NCBI GenBank assembly: GCA_947630345.1
Contig: CANRHF010000028.1
Span: 1-15,322, forward strand
Length of the DNA: 15,322 nucleotides
From: an uncultured Oscillospiraceae bacterium
GTDB lineage: Bacteria > Bacillota > Clostridia > Oscillospirales > Oscillospiraceae
Reading direction: 5' to 3'
Part shown: positions 1 to 6,188 of the stretch, in pieces
Position numbering within the stretch: the first letter of the stretch is position 1
Layout: each line of letters opens with the position of its first letter
Position numbers and translations under genes: made by a program
Notes under the pieces: generated by a model
What the model was told of the DNA's origin: nothing
The model's database searches: none
Seen by the model: the letters and a program-made list of their open reading frames with translations, nothing else

Positions 1-86
1 AAAAAATTGCTTCCATTACCGTGGACACCCACGGTGAAGACTATCCTGAGCCCAATAAGCTGCCGGATCCCTACGGCCGCTTTTGA
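1..86 (+). CDS. C-terminal tail of an unidentified protein (partial)
   Basis: An open frame enters from the left edge and ends at a TGA at 84-86, eight bases before ssrA. The 27 visible residues end in LPDPYGRF and are rich in Pro, Asp and Glu. I do not recognise the family. The sequence does not look like SmpB or RNase R, which often lie beside ssrA. With so little sequence, the frame could be open by chance. Confidence 0.4.
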   Translation, partial: KIASITVDTHGEDYPEPNKLPDPYGRF

Positions 87-93
87 GGAATAG

Positions 94-444
94 GGGGGCG
101 TACTGGTTTCGACGGGGGTAGGAAGGCCGGAATAGCGGGCCGTGGCGCCTGGCCACGATAAAACGGGCAATTTTTTAAATTTAACTGACAACAATACTGT
201 TGCAGTGGCTGCCTGATTAGGCTGGCCCATCCGCCCCGGAAGGTCCACGAGCCGGGAACGGGTGTGATCTTAGTGGAGCCCGTGCGTATGGTAAGCTTTG
301 CCCATACCACGCATCATGAAGCTACTGATTCCCGTAGGGTGTTTGTTCCCGCCGGGAAAAGGGAATGTAAATAACAAACTGCGCCCGGAGAGGTTCCCTC
401 CGACTTGCTTTCGGACAGGGGTCCGATTCCCCTCGCCTCCACCA
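94..444 (+). ncRNA. ssrA: tmRNA (transfer-messenger RNA)
   Basis: This is the ribosome-rescue RNA that acts with SmpB to free stalled ribosomes and tag the unfinished protein for proteolysis. The 5' end carries the near-universal tmRNA start GGGGGCGTACTGGTTTCGAC. The 3' end has a T-arm (GGGG stem, TCCGATT loop) and an encoded CCA at 442-444. The acceptor stem pairs GGGGGCG (94-100) with CGCCTCC (434-440), with one G-U pair. The tag frame ends at TGA 214-216. The length of 351 nt is normal. I see no good promoter in the 60 bases upstream, so it may be processed from a longer transcript or use a promoter outside the window. Confidence 0.96.
166..216 (+). other. tmRNA tag-peptide reading frame
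   Basis: The frame that ends at TGA 214-216 encodes a tail of NLTDNNTVAVAA, whose small hydrophobic AVAA end fits a ClpXP-type degron. The usual GCA alanine resume codon is not obvious upstream. Candidates are GGC at 166-168, giving a 16-residue tag that starts GNFLNL, or a later codon. The end is clear; the start is inferred. Confidence 0.55.
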
Positions 445-496
445 AGAAAGGCTGCCGCAAGGCGGCCTTTCTTGGTGGAGGCGAGGGGAATCGGAC
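421..496. repeat. 36-bp inverted repeat including the tmRNA 3' end
   Basis: The left arm at 421-456 and right arm at 461-496 are reverse complements over 36 bp with one T/C difference, which still pairs as G-U. They are separated by a GCAA tetraloop at 457-460. The left arm covers the tmRNA T-arm, the 3' acceptor strand and CCA, so its 3' end exists a second time, inverted, just downstream. The core is a normal terminator hairpin, but the arms are far longer than termination needs. Confidence 0.9.
445..474 (+). terminator. Intrinsic terminator of ssrA
   Basis: The stem core AAAGGCTGCC / GGCGGCCTTT closes on a GCAA loop and is followed by CTT, directly after the tmRNA CCA. It is the centre of the longer inverted repeat at 421-496. 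Confidence 0.7.
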
Positions 497-504
497 GATT
501 TAAT

Positions 505-574
505 CCAATCTGCCGATGGCAGATTGGCCGCCGGGGCTCGACCCGGCGGAACCTCTGTTTTTGCGCGGCAAAAA
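505..574. other. Three short perfect hairpins in tandem
   Basis: Three hairpins follow one another: 505-514 with 518-527 (10 bp, loop GAT), 528-535 with 542-549 (8 bp, loop GCTCGA), and 558-564 with 568-574 (TTTTTGC / GCAAAAA, loop GCG). They lie between the inverted copy of the tmRNA 3' end and the later direct copy. I see no gene here. The function is unknown; they could be part of a small RNA or the body of a fold-back element. Confidence 0.5.
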
Positions 575-581
575 TGGAAAA

Positions 582-599
582 GATTCCCCTCGCCTCTAC
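582..599 (+). repeat. Direct partial copy of the tmRNA 3' end
   Basis: GATTCCCCTCGCCTCTAC matches the tmRNA T-arm and acceptor segment at 425-442 at 17 of 18 bases. tmRNA 3' ends are classic integrase attachment sites, so this could be an attachment-site remnant. No integrase gene is visible in the window. Confidence 0.65.
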
Positions 600-635
600 G
601 AATTCAAAATCAATTCCATTTTGTGAAGGTTCTGA

Positions 636-664
636 TTGACGATTCGCCAAAATTCGGCTAATAT
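636..664 (+). promoter_or_regulatory. Sigma-A type promoter for the 698-1261 gene
   Basis: The -35 box TTGACG (636-641) and -10 box TAATAT (659-664) are separated by 17 bp. The predicted start near 671 gives a 5' leader of about 27 nt before the ATG at 698. Confidence 0.65.
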
Positions 665-697
665 AGAAACAGAATCAAAAACACGGGAGGGATTTTG

Positions 698-1261
698 ATG
701 ACGGAGCTTGAATCTATGCGCAGGGCCAAGATGTACATCGACCGTATGGCCAATGGGGTCAATCCCATTGACGGCGCCCCTGTGCCGGACGAGGATTTTC
801 TGAATGACGTGCGAATTTCCAGGTGCCTGTTTTATGTGTCCGATATTTTAAGGCAGGTTATTGAAAATAACGGGGTTATTGGCAGCCATCAGACCACCCG
901 AAAGGAATATACCATTCCGGATGTGCGGAGGTTTGCTTTTTCTGAGACGCCGATCACTCTAAGCGAGGTTGTCAGGCGGTTAAACGACATTATCGATTTG
1001 GAGACATACCATAAATTTAACTACAAAGTCATCGCTTCTTGGCTTATTGAAATTGGGGCTTTGGAGGTAAGAAGTACGGTGGAGGGCAAAAAAGTCAAGC
1101 GACCCACATCCCAGGGAAGCGCTCTGGGGATATCGGTAGAATTGCGAACAGGCGCCAGAGGAGAATATACGGTCGTCGTCTACAACAGAGAAGCCCAGCA
1201 GTTCCTCTTGGACAATATCGAATCCATCGTCGGCTCCGCAAACACCACAGGGAAAAAGTAG
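698..1261 (+). CDS. Conserved protein of unknown function (187 aa)
   Basis: I do not recognise this family with certainty. The ATG at 698 is preferred because GGGAGGG (685-691) lies six bases upstream; an in-frame TTG at 695 is too close to that site. The N-terminal third is helical and contains a VRISRCLFYVSDILRQVI segment. Residues 80-120 (TLSEVVRRLNDII followed by VIASWLIEIGALEV) look like a small helical, possibly winged-helix, DNA-binding fold. A beta-rich end (YTVVVYNREAQQFLLDNI) follows. There are no membrane segments or signal peptide. It has its own promoter and stands alone between ssrA and a convergent gene. Its codon use matches its neighbours less closely: it is more AT-rich than the genes after it. 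A nucleic-acid-binding role is a guess. Confidence 0.8.
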   Translation: MTELESMRRAKMYIDRMANGVNPIDGAPVPDEDFLNDVRISRCLFYVSDILRQVIENNGVIGSHQTTRKEYTIPDVRRFAFSETPITLSEVVRRLNDIIDLETYHKFNYKVIASWLIEIGALEVRSTVEGKKVKRPTSQGSALGISVELRTGARGEYTVVVYNREAQQFLLDNIESIVGSANTTGKK

Positions 1262-1288
1262 AACTTGCGGCCCGCGAAGCGCCGTAAA

Positions 1289-1338
1289 GTGCGGGGAAAA
1301 GGTCGCCCCGGCGGAACCACCCCGTTTCGGGCCCGCAC
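1289..1338 (+). other. Possible branched RNA structure in the 3' region
   Basis: GTGCGGG (1289-1295) pairs with CCCGCAC (1332-1338). The enclosed bases can form two inner hairpins: GGTCGCC with GGCGGAACC around 1301-1318, allowing a small bulge, and CCCG / CGGG with a TTT loop at 1321-1331. It lies between two convergent genes. I match it to no known riboswitch or small RNA. It may be only a 3' untranslated structure. Confidence 0.25.
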
Positions 1339-1394
1339 CCTGGGGCATGGGCAGTGAATAAACTTTCAAATTACCGGCAGCCGCAACAGACCAA

Positions 1395-1418
1395 AGCGGC
1401 GGGATCAGTCCCGCCGCT
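1395..1418. terminator. Hairpin shared by two convergent genes
   Basis: AGCGGCGGGA (1395-1404) pairs perfectly with TCCCGCCGCT (1409-1418) around a TCAG loop. On the plus strand it is followed by CGTTTTCGTTTTCG. The loop and right arm contain the stop codon and last codons of the minus-strand phosphatase. It fits best as the terminator of the plus-strand gene; the minus-strand tail is only weakly T-rich. Confidence 0.6.
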
Positions 1419-2136
1419 CGTTTTCGTTTTCGTACCGCTCCCGAAACCTAGCGGAGAAGGCAGGCGCCTCGCCGGCGGCGTAGAGATGGGAGATGTCCCC
1501 AAAGGCGCTCATGCGGAAATAGGCCAGCCCCTTCCGCCGTTCCTCCGTCACCAGGGTGGTCACCGACGAGGGAGCGGCGCAGAGCCCATGCCACAGCGGC
1601 ATGGGGGAGATGTTCAGAAGATGGCTCAGCAGCACGCACTCCACACCAAAGTGGCAGAAAAAGGCCAGGGTGTCTCCGTTTCCCGCCTCCGTCCGGTACA
1701 GCCGTCCCGCCCGGACATAGCCGTTTTCCGCCAGCACCTGGTCCAGGCCATCGCAGACCCAGTCGTAGGCCTGCTTCACTCCGCCCGCCTCCATAGCTGG
1801 GTGACGGTACCACCGGTCCGGCAGGAGGAAGTCCGGCTCCGCCGTCCAGTCCCCAGGGAGCCAGTCCCAGGGCACCATGTCCCGGTCTGGGGCGTCGGGG
1901 CGGCGGATGGGGGCCTCAAATTCCCGGAGCCAGGGCTTCATTTCCGCTTCCCGATTCAGTTTTTCCAGGGTGGGCGCGGCGGTATCCCGGGCCCGGCCCA
2001 GCGGCGACGAATAAATTTTCCGAATTTCCAGAGCGGAAAGCCGGGACGCCAGGAGCCGGGCCTCCCGGAAGCCCTTGGGTGTGAGAGAATCCCGGGCATA
2101 GTCCGGGTCGGCATGGCGGATCAGCAGCAGCTTCAT
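1405..2136 (-). CDS. Histidine phosphatase family protein
   Basis: This 243-aa protein belongs to the phosphoglycerate mutase-like histidine phosphatases, which pass a phosphate through a covalent phosphohistidine. The catalytic RHA motif sits at residues 7-9 (LLIRHAD), phosphate-binding arginines in SSPLGRARDTA at 43-53, and the second catalytic His at 162 in FFCHFGVE. The middle part, rich in Trp and Pro (residues 80-110), would form the substrate cap, and it gives no clear substrate. No signal peptide is seen, so it is cytoplasmic. ATG at 2136 is preceded by GGGAGG at a good distance and by a strong promoter. It is transcribed away from the OLE RNA promoter. RHA instead of RHG is a common variant. 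Metabolite phosphatase is a safer call than mutase. Confidence 0.9.
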   Translation of the reverse strand: MKLLLIRHADPDYARDSLTPKGFREARLLASRLSALEIRKIYSSPLGRARDTAAPTLEKLNREAEMKPWLREFEAPIRRPDAPDRDMVPWDWLPGDWTAEPDFLLPDRWYRHPAMEAGGVKQAYDWVCDGLDQVLAENGYVRAGRLYRTEAGNGDTLAFFCHFGVECVLLSHLLNISPMPLWHGLCAAPSSVTTLVTEERRKGLAYFRMSAFGDISHLYAAGEAPAFSARFRERYENENERRD

Positions 2137-2159
2137 AGGGGCCTCCCAATTTTTTGTCC

Positions 2160-2188
2160 ATTATATCAGACCCTTTGGAACTTTGCAA
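2160..2188 (-). promoter_or_regulatory. Extended -10 promoter of the histidine phosphatase
   Basis: Read on the minus strand, TTGCAA (2188-2183) is followed after 17 bp by a perfect TATAAT (2165-2160), with a TGA directly before it (extended -10). The predicted start is near 2153, giving a leader of about 17 nt that carries the ribosome site. Confidence 0.75.
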
Positions 2189-2258
2189 GGGATGGGCAAA
2201 AAAGAGAGCGCGGAACGATTCCATCGCCACTTTTCTTCTAGGGGAAATGAAAAAATAC

Positions 2259-2287
2259 TTGTATATTTTCCAAAAATGTGATACGAT
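2259..2287 (+). promoter_or_regulatory. Extended -10 promoter of OLE RNA and the oapA-recN operon
   Basis: TTGTAT (2259-2264), a 17-bp spacer ending in TGA, and TACGAT (2282-2287) form an extended -10 promoter with a weak -35. It sits in an AT-rich patch that contrasts with the GC-rich surroundings. The expected start at about 2295 matches where the structured RNA begins. It diverges from the phosphatase promoter about 70 bp away. Confidence 0.6.
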
Positions 2288-2294
2288 ATCTTTT

Positions 2295-2905
2295 AGACGG
2301 CGCAGTATCCTAGTCGAAGCGGCCGGTTCCCAAGAAGGGCCTAAAAATCCTTTGAAGGGCATATCGATGAAGTCCCTGGTGTTTGCTTTTTGCGCCCAGC
2401 TTAGGGTGGATGCTGGGGGTTAAGGATTCCGGGCGCACCCCAATGGCATGGGGTATCCGACCCGGTTTCCGTGGAGACCTTTTCTTGTGCGACGGCGGAA
2501 GAGCCCCTGCTGGACCCGTCCGCGTACGAACTAGGTATGAACCTGCAAGGCGGTGCACAGAATCGTGTGCTGCGTGCAGAGTAGCCTGCCTTGCGTGGGT
2601 ATGCGGGGAAAGGGGACAGGCGGAACGTTTCATGGCCATGGAATTTCCGCTATTGCTCCTGGAAACCATGCCTGCAAAAGAGGCTAAGAATCGGATCGCT
2701 TCGCAGTGGAAAACACCTAGGCTGTCCTAACCGGGCGGGCAGGGGATTGCAGTACGGACTCAGTGGCAATCGGGTAGTCAGAACCGGCAACGCCTGAACG
2801 GACGGATCAAACGGAAACGGCCCGCACGGCAACGGCGGGTACTGTCCGGGGAAAACCAACCCGACCTAAGCCGTAAGATTTATCCTGCCTGCCGCCGTCT
2901 TACTT
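2295..2905 (+). ncRNA. ole: OLE RNA (ornate, large, extremophilic RNA)
   Basis: A noncoding stretch of about 610 nt stands directly upstream of an OapA-like membrane protein and dxs, which is the diagnostic OLE position and size. Visible structure includes ACCCCA / TGGGGT (2437-2442 with 2449-2454), extended across an internal loop by GGAT / ATCC; GCACA / TGTGC (2555-2559 with 2566-2570), enclosed by GCAAGGC / GCCTTGC (2545-2551 with 2588-2594); GATTGC / GCAATC (2745-2750 with 2766-2771); and a closing GTAAGA / TCTTAC just before oapA. Known OLE RNA forms a membrane-bound complex with Oap proteins and affects tolerance of cold, short-chain alcohols and magnesium. No T-run follows the last stem, so the RNA is probably co-transcribed with oapA and processed. 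The ends are estimated, not mapped. Confidence 0.9.
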
Positions 2906-2929
2906 AAAAATAAGGAGCGTTTCTTCCAA

Positions 2930-3523
2930 GTGGCTAAATCCGACCCCGACGCGGGGAAAAAAGAGCGAAATAAGACGATTCGCTGGGTCGTCACCATTTT
3001 CCTGGTCACGCTTCTTGTCTCCGCGGTGATCTCCCTGATCTCCGAGGAGCTTTTGGACGGAAGCGGCATTTTCGCCGCCTTCCTGATCCTGTTCGCCATC
3101 GTCTTTGTGGGCATTGTCTTTGATATCGTGGGCGTGGCCGTCACCTCCGCCGATGAGCGGCCCTTCCACTCCATGGCCGCCAGGAAGGTCCCCGGGGCCC
3201 AGGAGGCCATCCGGCTTCTGCGCAACGCCGAGCGAGTCAGCTCCATCTGCAACGACGTGGTGGGGGATATCTGCGGTGTGGTGTCCGGCGCGGCTTCGGC
3301 GGTAATCGCGTCTCAACTGATCCAAAATTTTTCCTTCAGCTGGCCCCGGGCGGCAGGCCTTTTCATGTCCGCCCTGGTGGCGGGTGTGACGGTGGGGGGC
3401 AAGGCCGTGGGCAAGACCCTTGCCATCGGCTCGGCTACCCAGATCGTCCACATGGTGGGGCGGCTGATCCACTGGTTCCGCACCCTGCCGGACTTGTTCC
3501 GGAGGGCAAAAAAGAAAAGTTAG
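2930..3523 (+). CDS. oapA: OLE-associated membrane protein OapA
   Basis: OapA anchors OLE RNA to the cell membrane. The 197-aa protein has a basic N-terminus (residues 10-19), hydrophobic segments at about 18-38 and 47-71, a weaker one at 112-131, another at 140-167, and a basic C-terminal end. The DxxxD motif typical of OapA is present as D109-V-V-G-D113. Identity rests on this motif, the membrane layout, the preceding large RNA and the following dxs. The start is GTG at 2930; AAGGAG (2912-2917) lies 12 bases upstream, a long spacing, and no better in-frame start is seen. The gap to dxs is 12 bp. Transport or magnesium-related activity is suggested in the literature by stress phenotypes, but this sequence does not show it. 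Confidence 0.88.
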   Translation: MAKSDPDAGKKERNKTIRWVVTIFLVTLLVSAVISLISEELLDGSGIFAAFLILFAIVFVGIVFDIVGVAVTSADERPFHSMAARKVPGAQEAIRLLRNAERVSSICNDVVGDICGVVSGAASAVIASQLIQNFSFSWPRAAGLFMSALVAGVTVGGKAVGKTLAIGSATQIVHMVGRLIHWFRTLPDLFRRAKKKS

Positions 3524-3535
3524 GAAGATTATGCC

Positions 3536-5395
3536 GTGAGCATATTGGAAAATATTCAGGGCCATCAGGACCTGCTGTGCCTGAACGATCAGGAGAGGCT
3601 CATTCTGTGCCGGGAGATCCGGGAATTTTTGGTCAGGAACGTCTCTCAAACTGGGGGCCATCTGGCCTCCAATTTAGGCGTGGTGGAGTTGACGGTGGCT
3701 TTGGAGACGGTATTTGATACCGCCGTTGACCGCCTGGTATTTGACGTGGGTCATCAGTCTTATGTTCATAAGCTGCTGACCGGCCGCCAGGCGGATTTTA
3801 AGCGCCTGCGCCGGTTCGGCGGCATGGCGGGCTTTCCAAAGCCGGAGGAGAGCGATACCGACGCCTTTGTGGCGGGCCACGCCTCCAGCGCGGTGTCCGT
3901 GGCCCTGGGAATGGCCCGGGCAAGGACGCTGATGGGGGAGAGCTACCATGTGGCCGCCGTTCTGGGGGACGGGGCCGCCACCGGGGGCCTGGCCTTCGAG
4001 GGCCTCAGCGATACCGCCGTCAGCGGAGAGCCCATGGTCATCATCCTCAACGACAATGAGATGTCCATCGACAAAAATGTGGGGGGCCTTGCCAAGCACC
4101 TGGCCCATCTGCGCACCGACCAGCGGTATCTGGACATCAAGCAGTGGTACAAGCGGGCGCTGCTTAAAATTCCCGGCGGCGCCGCGTTGTATCGGTTTTC
4201 TCACAACCTAAAAAGCTGGCTCAAGCGCTCCCTGATCCCCTCCACCATCTTTGACGAGATGGGCCTGACCTATTTGGGCCCGGTGGACGGCCACGATCTG
4301 CCCGCGCTTATCGCTTTGCTGCAATACGCGAAGAACGCGGAAAAGCCGGTGGTAGTCCATGTGTTGACCCAGAAGGGCCGGGGCTACGCCCCCGCGGAGC
4401 AGGACCCTGCCAAATTCCACGGCGTAGGGCCCTTTGATCCCGTCACCGGCGAGGTGCCGGAAAAGACCGGCGAGACCTATTCTCAGCGGTTCGGGGACGT
4501 TCTGTGCCGTCTGGCGGAGGAAGACAAACGGGTCTGCGCTATTACCGCCGCCATGCCTGGCGGGACCGGACTGCTGCCCTTCAAGGAGCAGTTTCCAAAC
4601 CGCCTGTTCGATGTGGGCATTGCCGAGGGCCACGCCGTTACCATGGCCGGGGGCCTTGCCAAGCAGGGCATGATCCCCGTGGCGGCCATCTATTCCACCT
4701 TCCTGCAGCGGTCCTATGATATGATCCTTCAGGACGTGGCAATGCTGGGGCTCCATGTGGTGCTGGCGGTGGACCGGGCCGGGCTGGTGGGCGAGGACGG
4801 GGCCACCCATCAAGGCACCTTCGACGTGGGATTTCTCCGTCAGGCCCCGGGATTGACGCTGTTGGCCCCCGGAAGCCTGCTGGAATTGGAGCAAATGCTG
4901 ACCTGGGCGATCAAGGAGCAGTCCGGCCCCGTGGCGATCCGCTATCCCCGAGGCGGGGAAGGGTCCTACCGGGATTCCGCCTGGGGCGAGGGGCGGGTCT
5001 GCCGCCACAGGACCGGCGGGGACGCCGCGATTTTGACCTATGGATGCCGGATGCTGGACAACGCCCTGGCGGCGGCGGACCGCCTGGCCGGGGAGGGGAT
5101 TCAGTTAACGGTGCTGCGGCTGCTGGAGCTGTCACCGCTACCGTCGGAGGAGGTTCTTGCCCTGCTGCCCGACGGGCCCCTGATCATCGCGGAGGAGGCC
5201 TGCACAGGCTCCGGGATCAAGGAGGCCCTTGCCTGGGAGCTGGAGCGCCTGGGATTCGGCCGGACCGTTTTGGGCCTGGATCTGGGGCGCCGGTTTATCC
5301 CCCACGGGGATCTCAAGTCCCTCTACGGGATGTGTGGCTTGGATGGAGAATCCCTTGCCGCCGCCGTGAGAAAGGCGGTGGGCCGTGAAGATTAA
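3536..5395 (+). CDS. dxs: 1-deoxy-D-xylulose-5-phosphate synthase
   Basis: Dxs condenses pyruvate and glyceraldehyde 3-phosphate, with thiamine diphosphate, in the first step of the MEP isoprenoid pathway. The length of 619 aa is typical. Near the N-terminus are GGHLASNLGVVELT (40-53) and FDVGHQSY (69-76) with the conserved active-site histidines. The thiamine diphosphate motif starts at GDGAATGG (144-151) and ends near the Asn in ILNDNEMSI. The central domain carries the catalytic Glu in DVGIAEGHAVT and DRAGLVGEDGATHQGTFD. A transketolase C-terminal domain follows. The start is GTG at 3536, eight bases after AGGAAG (3522-3527). The last 11 bases overlap tlyA. AEGHAV replaces the more usual AEQHAV. 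Confidence 0.97.
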   Translation: MSILENIQGHQDLLCLNDQERLILCREIREFLVRNVSQTGGHLASNLGVVELTVALETVFDTAVDRLVFDVGHQSYVHKLLTGRQADFKRLRRFGGMAGFPKPEESDTDAFVAGHASSAVSVALGMARARTLMGESYHVAAVLGDGAATGGLAFEGLSDTAVSGEPMVIILNDNEMSIDKNVGGLAKHLAHLRTDQRYLDIKQWYKRALLKIPGGAALYRFSHNLKSWLKRSLIPSTIFDEMGLTYLGPVDGHDLPALIALLQYAKNAEKPVVVHVLTQKGRGYAPAEQDPAKFHGVGPFDPVTGEVPEKTGETYSQRFGDVLCRLAEEDKRVCAITAAMPGGTGLLPFKEQFPNRLFDVGIAEGHAVTMAGGLAKQGMIPVAAIYSTFLQRSYDMILQDVAMLGLHVVLAVDRAGLVGEDGATHQGTFDVGFLRQAPGLTLLAPGSLLELEQMLTWAIKEQSGPVAIRYPRGGEGSYRDSAWGEGRVCRHRTGGDAAILTYGCRMLDNALAAADRLAGEGIQLTVLRLLELSPLPSEEVLALLPDGPLIIAEEACTGSGIKEALAWELERLGFGRTVLGLDLGRRFIPHGDLKSLYGMCGLDGESLAAAVRKAVGRED

Positions 5396-6188
5396 AAAGC
5401 GACTGGATGTGCTGCTAACGGAGCGGGGCTTGGCGGAAAACCGCACCAGAGCCCAGGCCGTCATCATGAGCGGCCAGGTCTACGTCAACGGCCAGAAAGC
5501 GGACAAGCCCGGCGTGGCCTATGAGGAGACGGTCGCCCTGGAGGTCCGGGGGGAGACCTGTCCCTATGTCAGCCGGGGCGGCTATAAGCTGGAAAAAGCC
5601 TTGGATACCTTCGGCATTGACCCAAAGGGCTATGTGTGCAGTGATTCCGGCGCCTCCACCGGAGGCTTTACCGACTGCCTATTGCAGCGGGGCGCCAAGA
5701 AGGTGTTCGCCATCGACGTGGGCTATGGGCAGCTGGACTACCGGCTCCGCGCGGACCCCCGGGTGGTGGTGATGGAGCGCACCAATATCCGCTACGTCAC
5801 CCCGGAGCAAATCGGGGAGCAACTGGATCTGTCGGTGGTGGACGTGAGCTTTATCTCCTTGAAGCTGGTTCTTCCGGTCATTGACAGGCTTTTAAAGGAA
5901 ACCGGCCAGGTGGTCTGCCTGATCAAGCCCCAGTTTGAAGCGGGGCGGGAAAAGGTGGGCAAAAAAGGCGTGGTTCGGGAAAAGGACACCCACTTGGAGG
6001 TGCTGCGGGACTTTTTGACCATGGCACAGGCCCTTGGGTTTACGGTGCTGGGGCTGACCTATTCCCCGGTCAAGGGGCCGGAGGGAAATATCGAGTTTTT
6101 GGCGCACCTAAGCAAGCTGCCGGGGGAGAGGAACTGCCCGGAGCCTGCCCAGGTGGTGGAGGATGCCCACGAGGCGTTGAAGGGGTGA
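5385..6188 (+). CDS. tlyA: TlyA family rRNA 2'-O-methyltransferase
   Basis: TlyA proteins methylate cytidine 2'-hydroxyls in 16S and/or 23S rRNA; some have also been called hemolysins. The 267-aa protein starts with an S4 RNA-binding domain (residues 2-63: RLDVLLTERGLAENRTRAQA, then GQVYVNG). An FtsJ-like methyltransferase domain follows, with SAM motif I around SGASTGGFTDCLLQRGA, the acidic FAIDVGYGQ and the later DLSVVDVSFISLKLVLP and LIKPQFEAGR strands that hold catalytic residues. The start GTG lies inside the end of dxs and nadK overlaps its stop, so the three are translationally coupled. The same neighbours occur around OLE/dxs loci in other Firmicutes. Confidence 0.93.
   Translation: MKIKKRLDVLLTERGLAENRTRAQAVIMSGQVYVNGQKADKPGVAYEETVALEVRGETCPYVSRGGYKLEKALDTFGIDPKGYVCSDSGASTGGFTDCLLQRGAKKVFAIDVGYGQLDYRLRADPRVVVMERTNIRYVTPEQIGEQLDLSVVDVSFISLKLVLPVIDRLLKETGQVVCLIKPQFEAGREKVGKKGVVREKDTHLEVLRDFLTMAQALGFTVLGLTYSPVKGPEGNIEFLAHLSKLPGERNCPEPAQVVEDAHEALKG

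Noticed and set aside
421..599. Annotating a genomic island or mobile element at the tmRNA
   Set aside because: Attachment-like repeats exist, but there is no integrase, transposase or foreign cargo between or beside them in this window.
298..639. Plus-strand open frame across the tmRNA 3' half and the hairpins
   Set aside because: It overlaps a certain RNA gene and follows repeated and palindromic sequence; no coding signature.
270..650. Minus-strand open frame across the tmRNA end with a GEGNRTPV-like segment
   Set aside because: It is antisense to the tmRNA. This peptide type is a known false translation of tRNA/tmRNA 3' ends, and no ribosome site supports it.
695..700. TTG at 695 as the start of the unknown gene
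   Set aside because: It is too close to the GGGAGGG site; ATG at 698 has better spacing and is the stronger codon.
1354..2241. Long plus-strand open frame opposite the histidine phosphatase
   Set aside because: It is a shadow in GC-rich DNA; the minus strand carries catalytic motifs, a ribosome site and a promoter.
2310..2859. Several open frames of 68-119 codons inside the OLE region
   Set aside because: They have no ribosome sites or family features, and lie in a region whose stems and context indicate a structured RNA.
2900..3661. Minus-strand open frames opposite oapA
   Set aside because: Low-complexity composition typical of antisense GC-rich frames; the plus strand encodes a membrane protein with a recognised motif.
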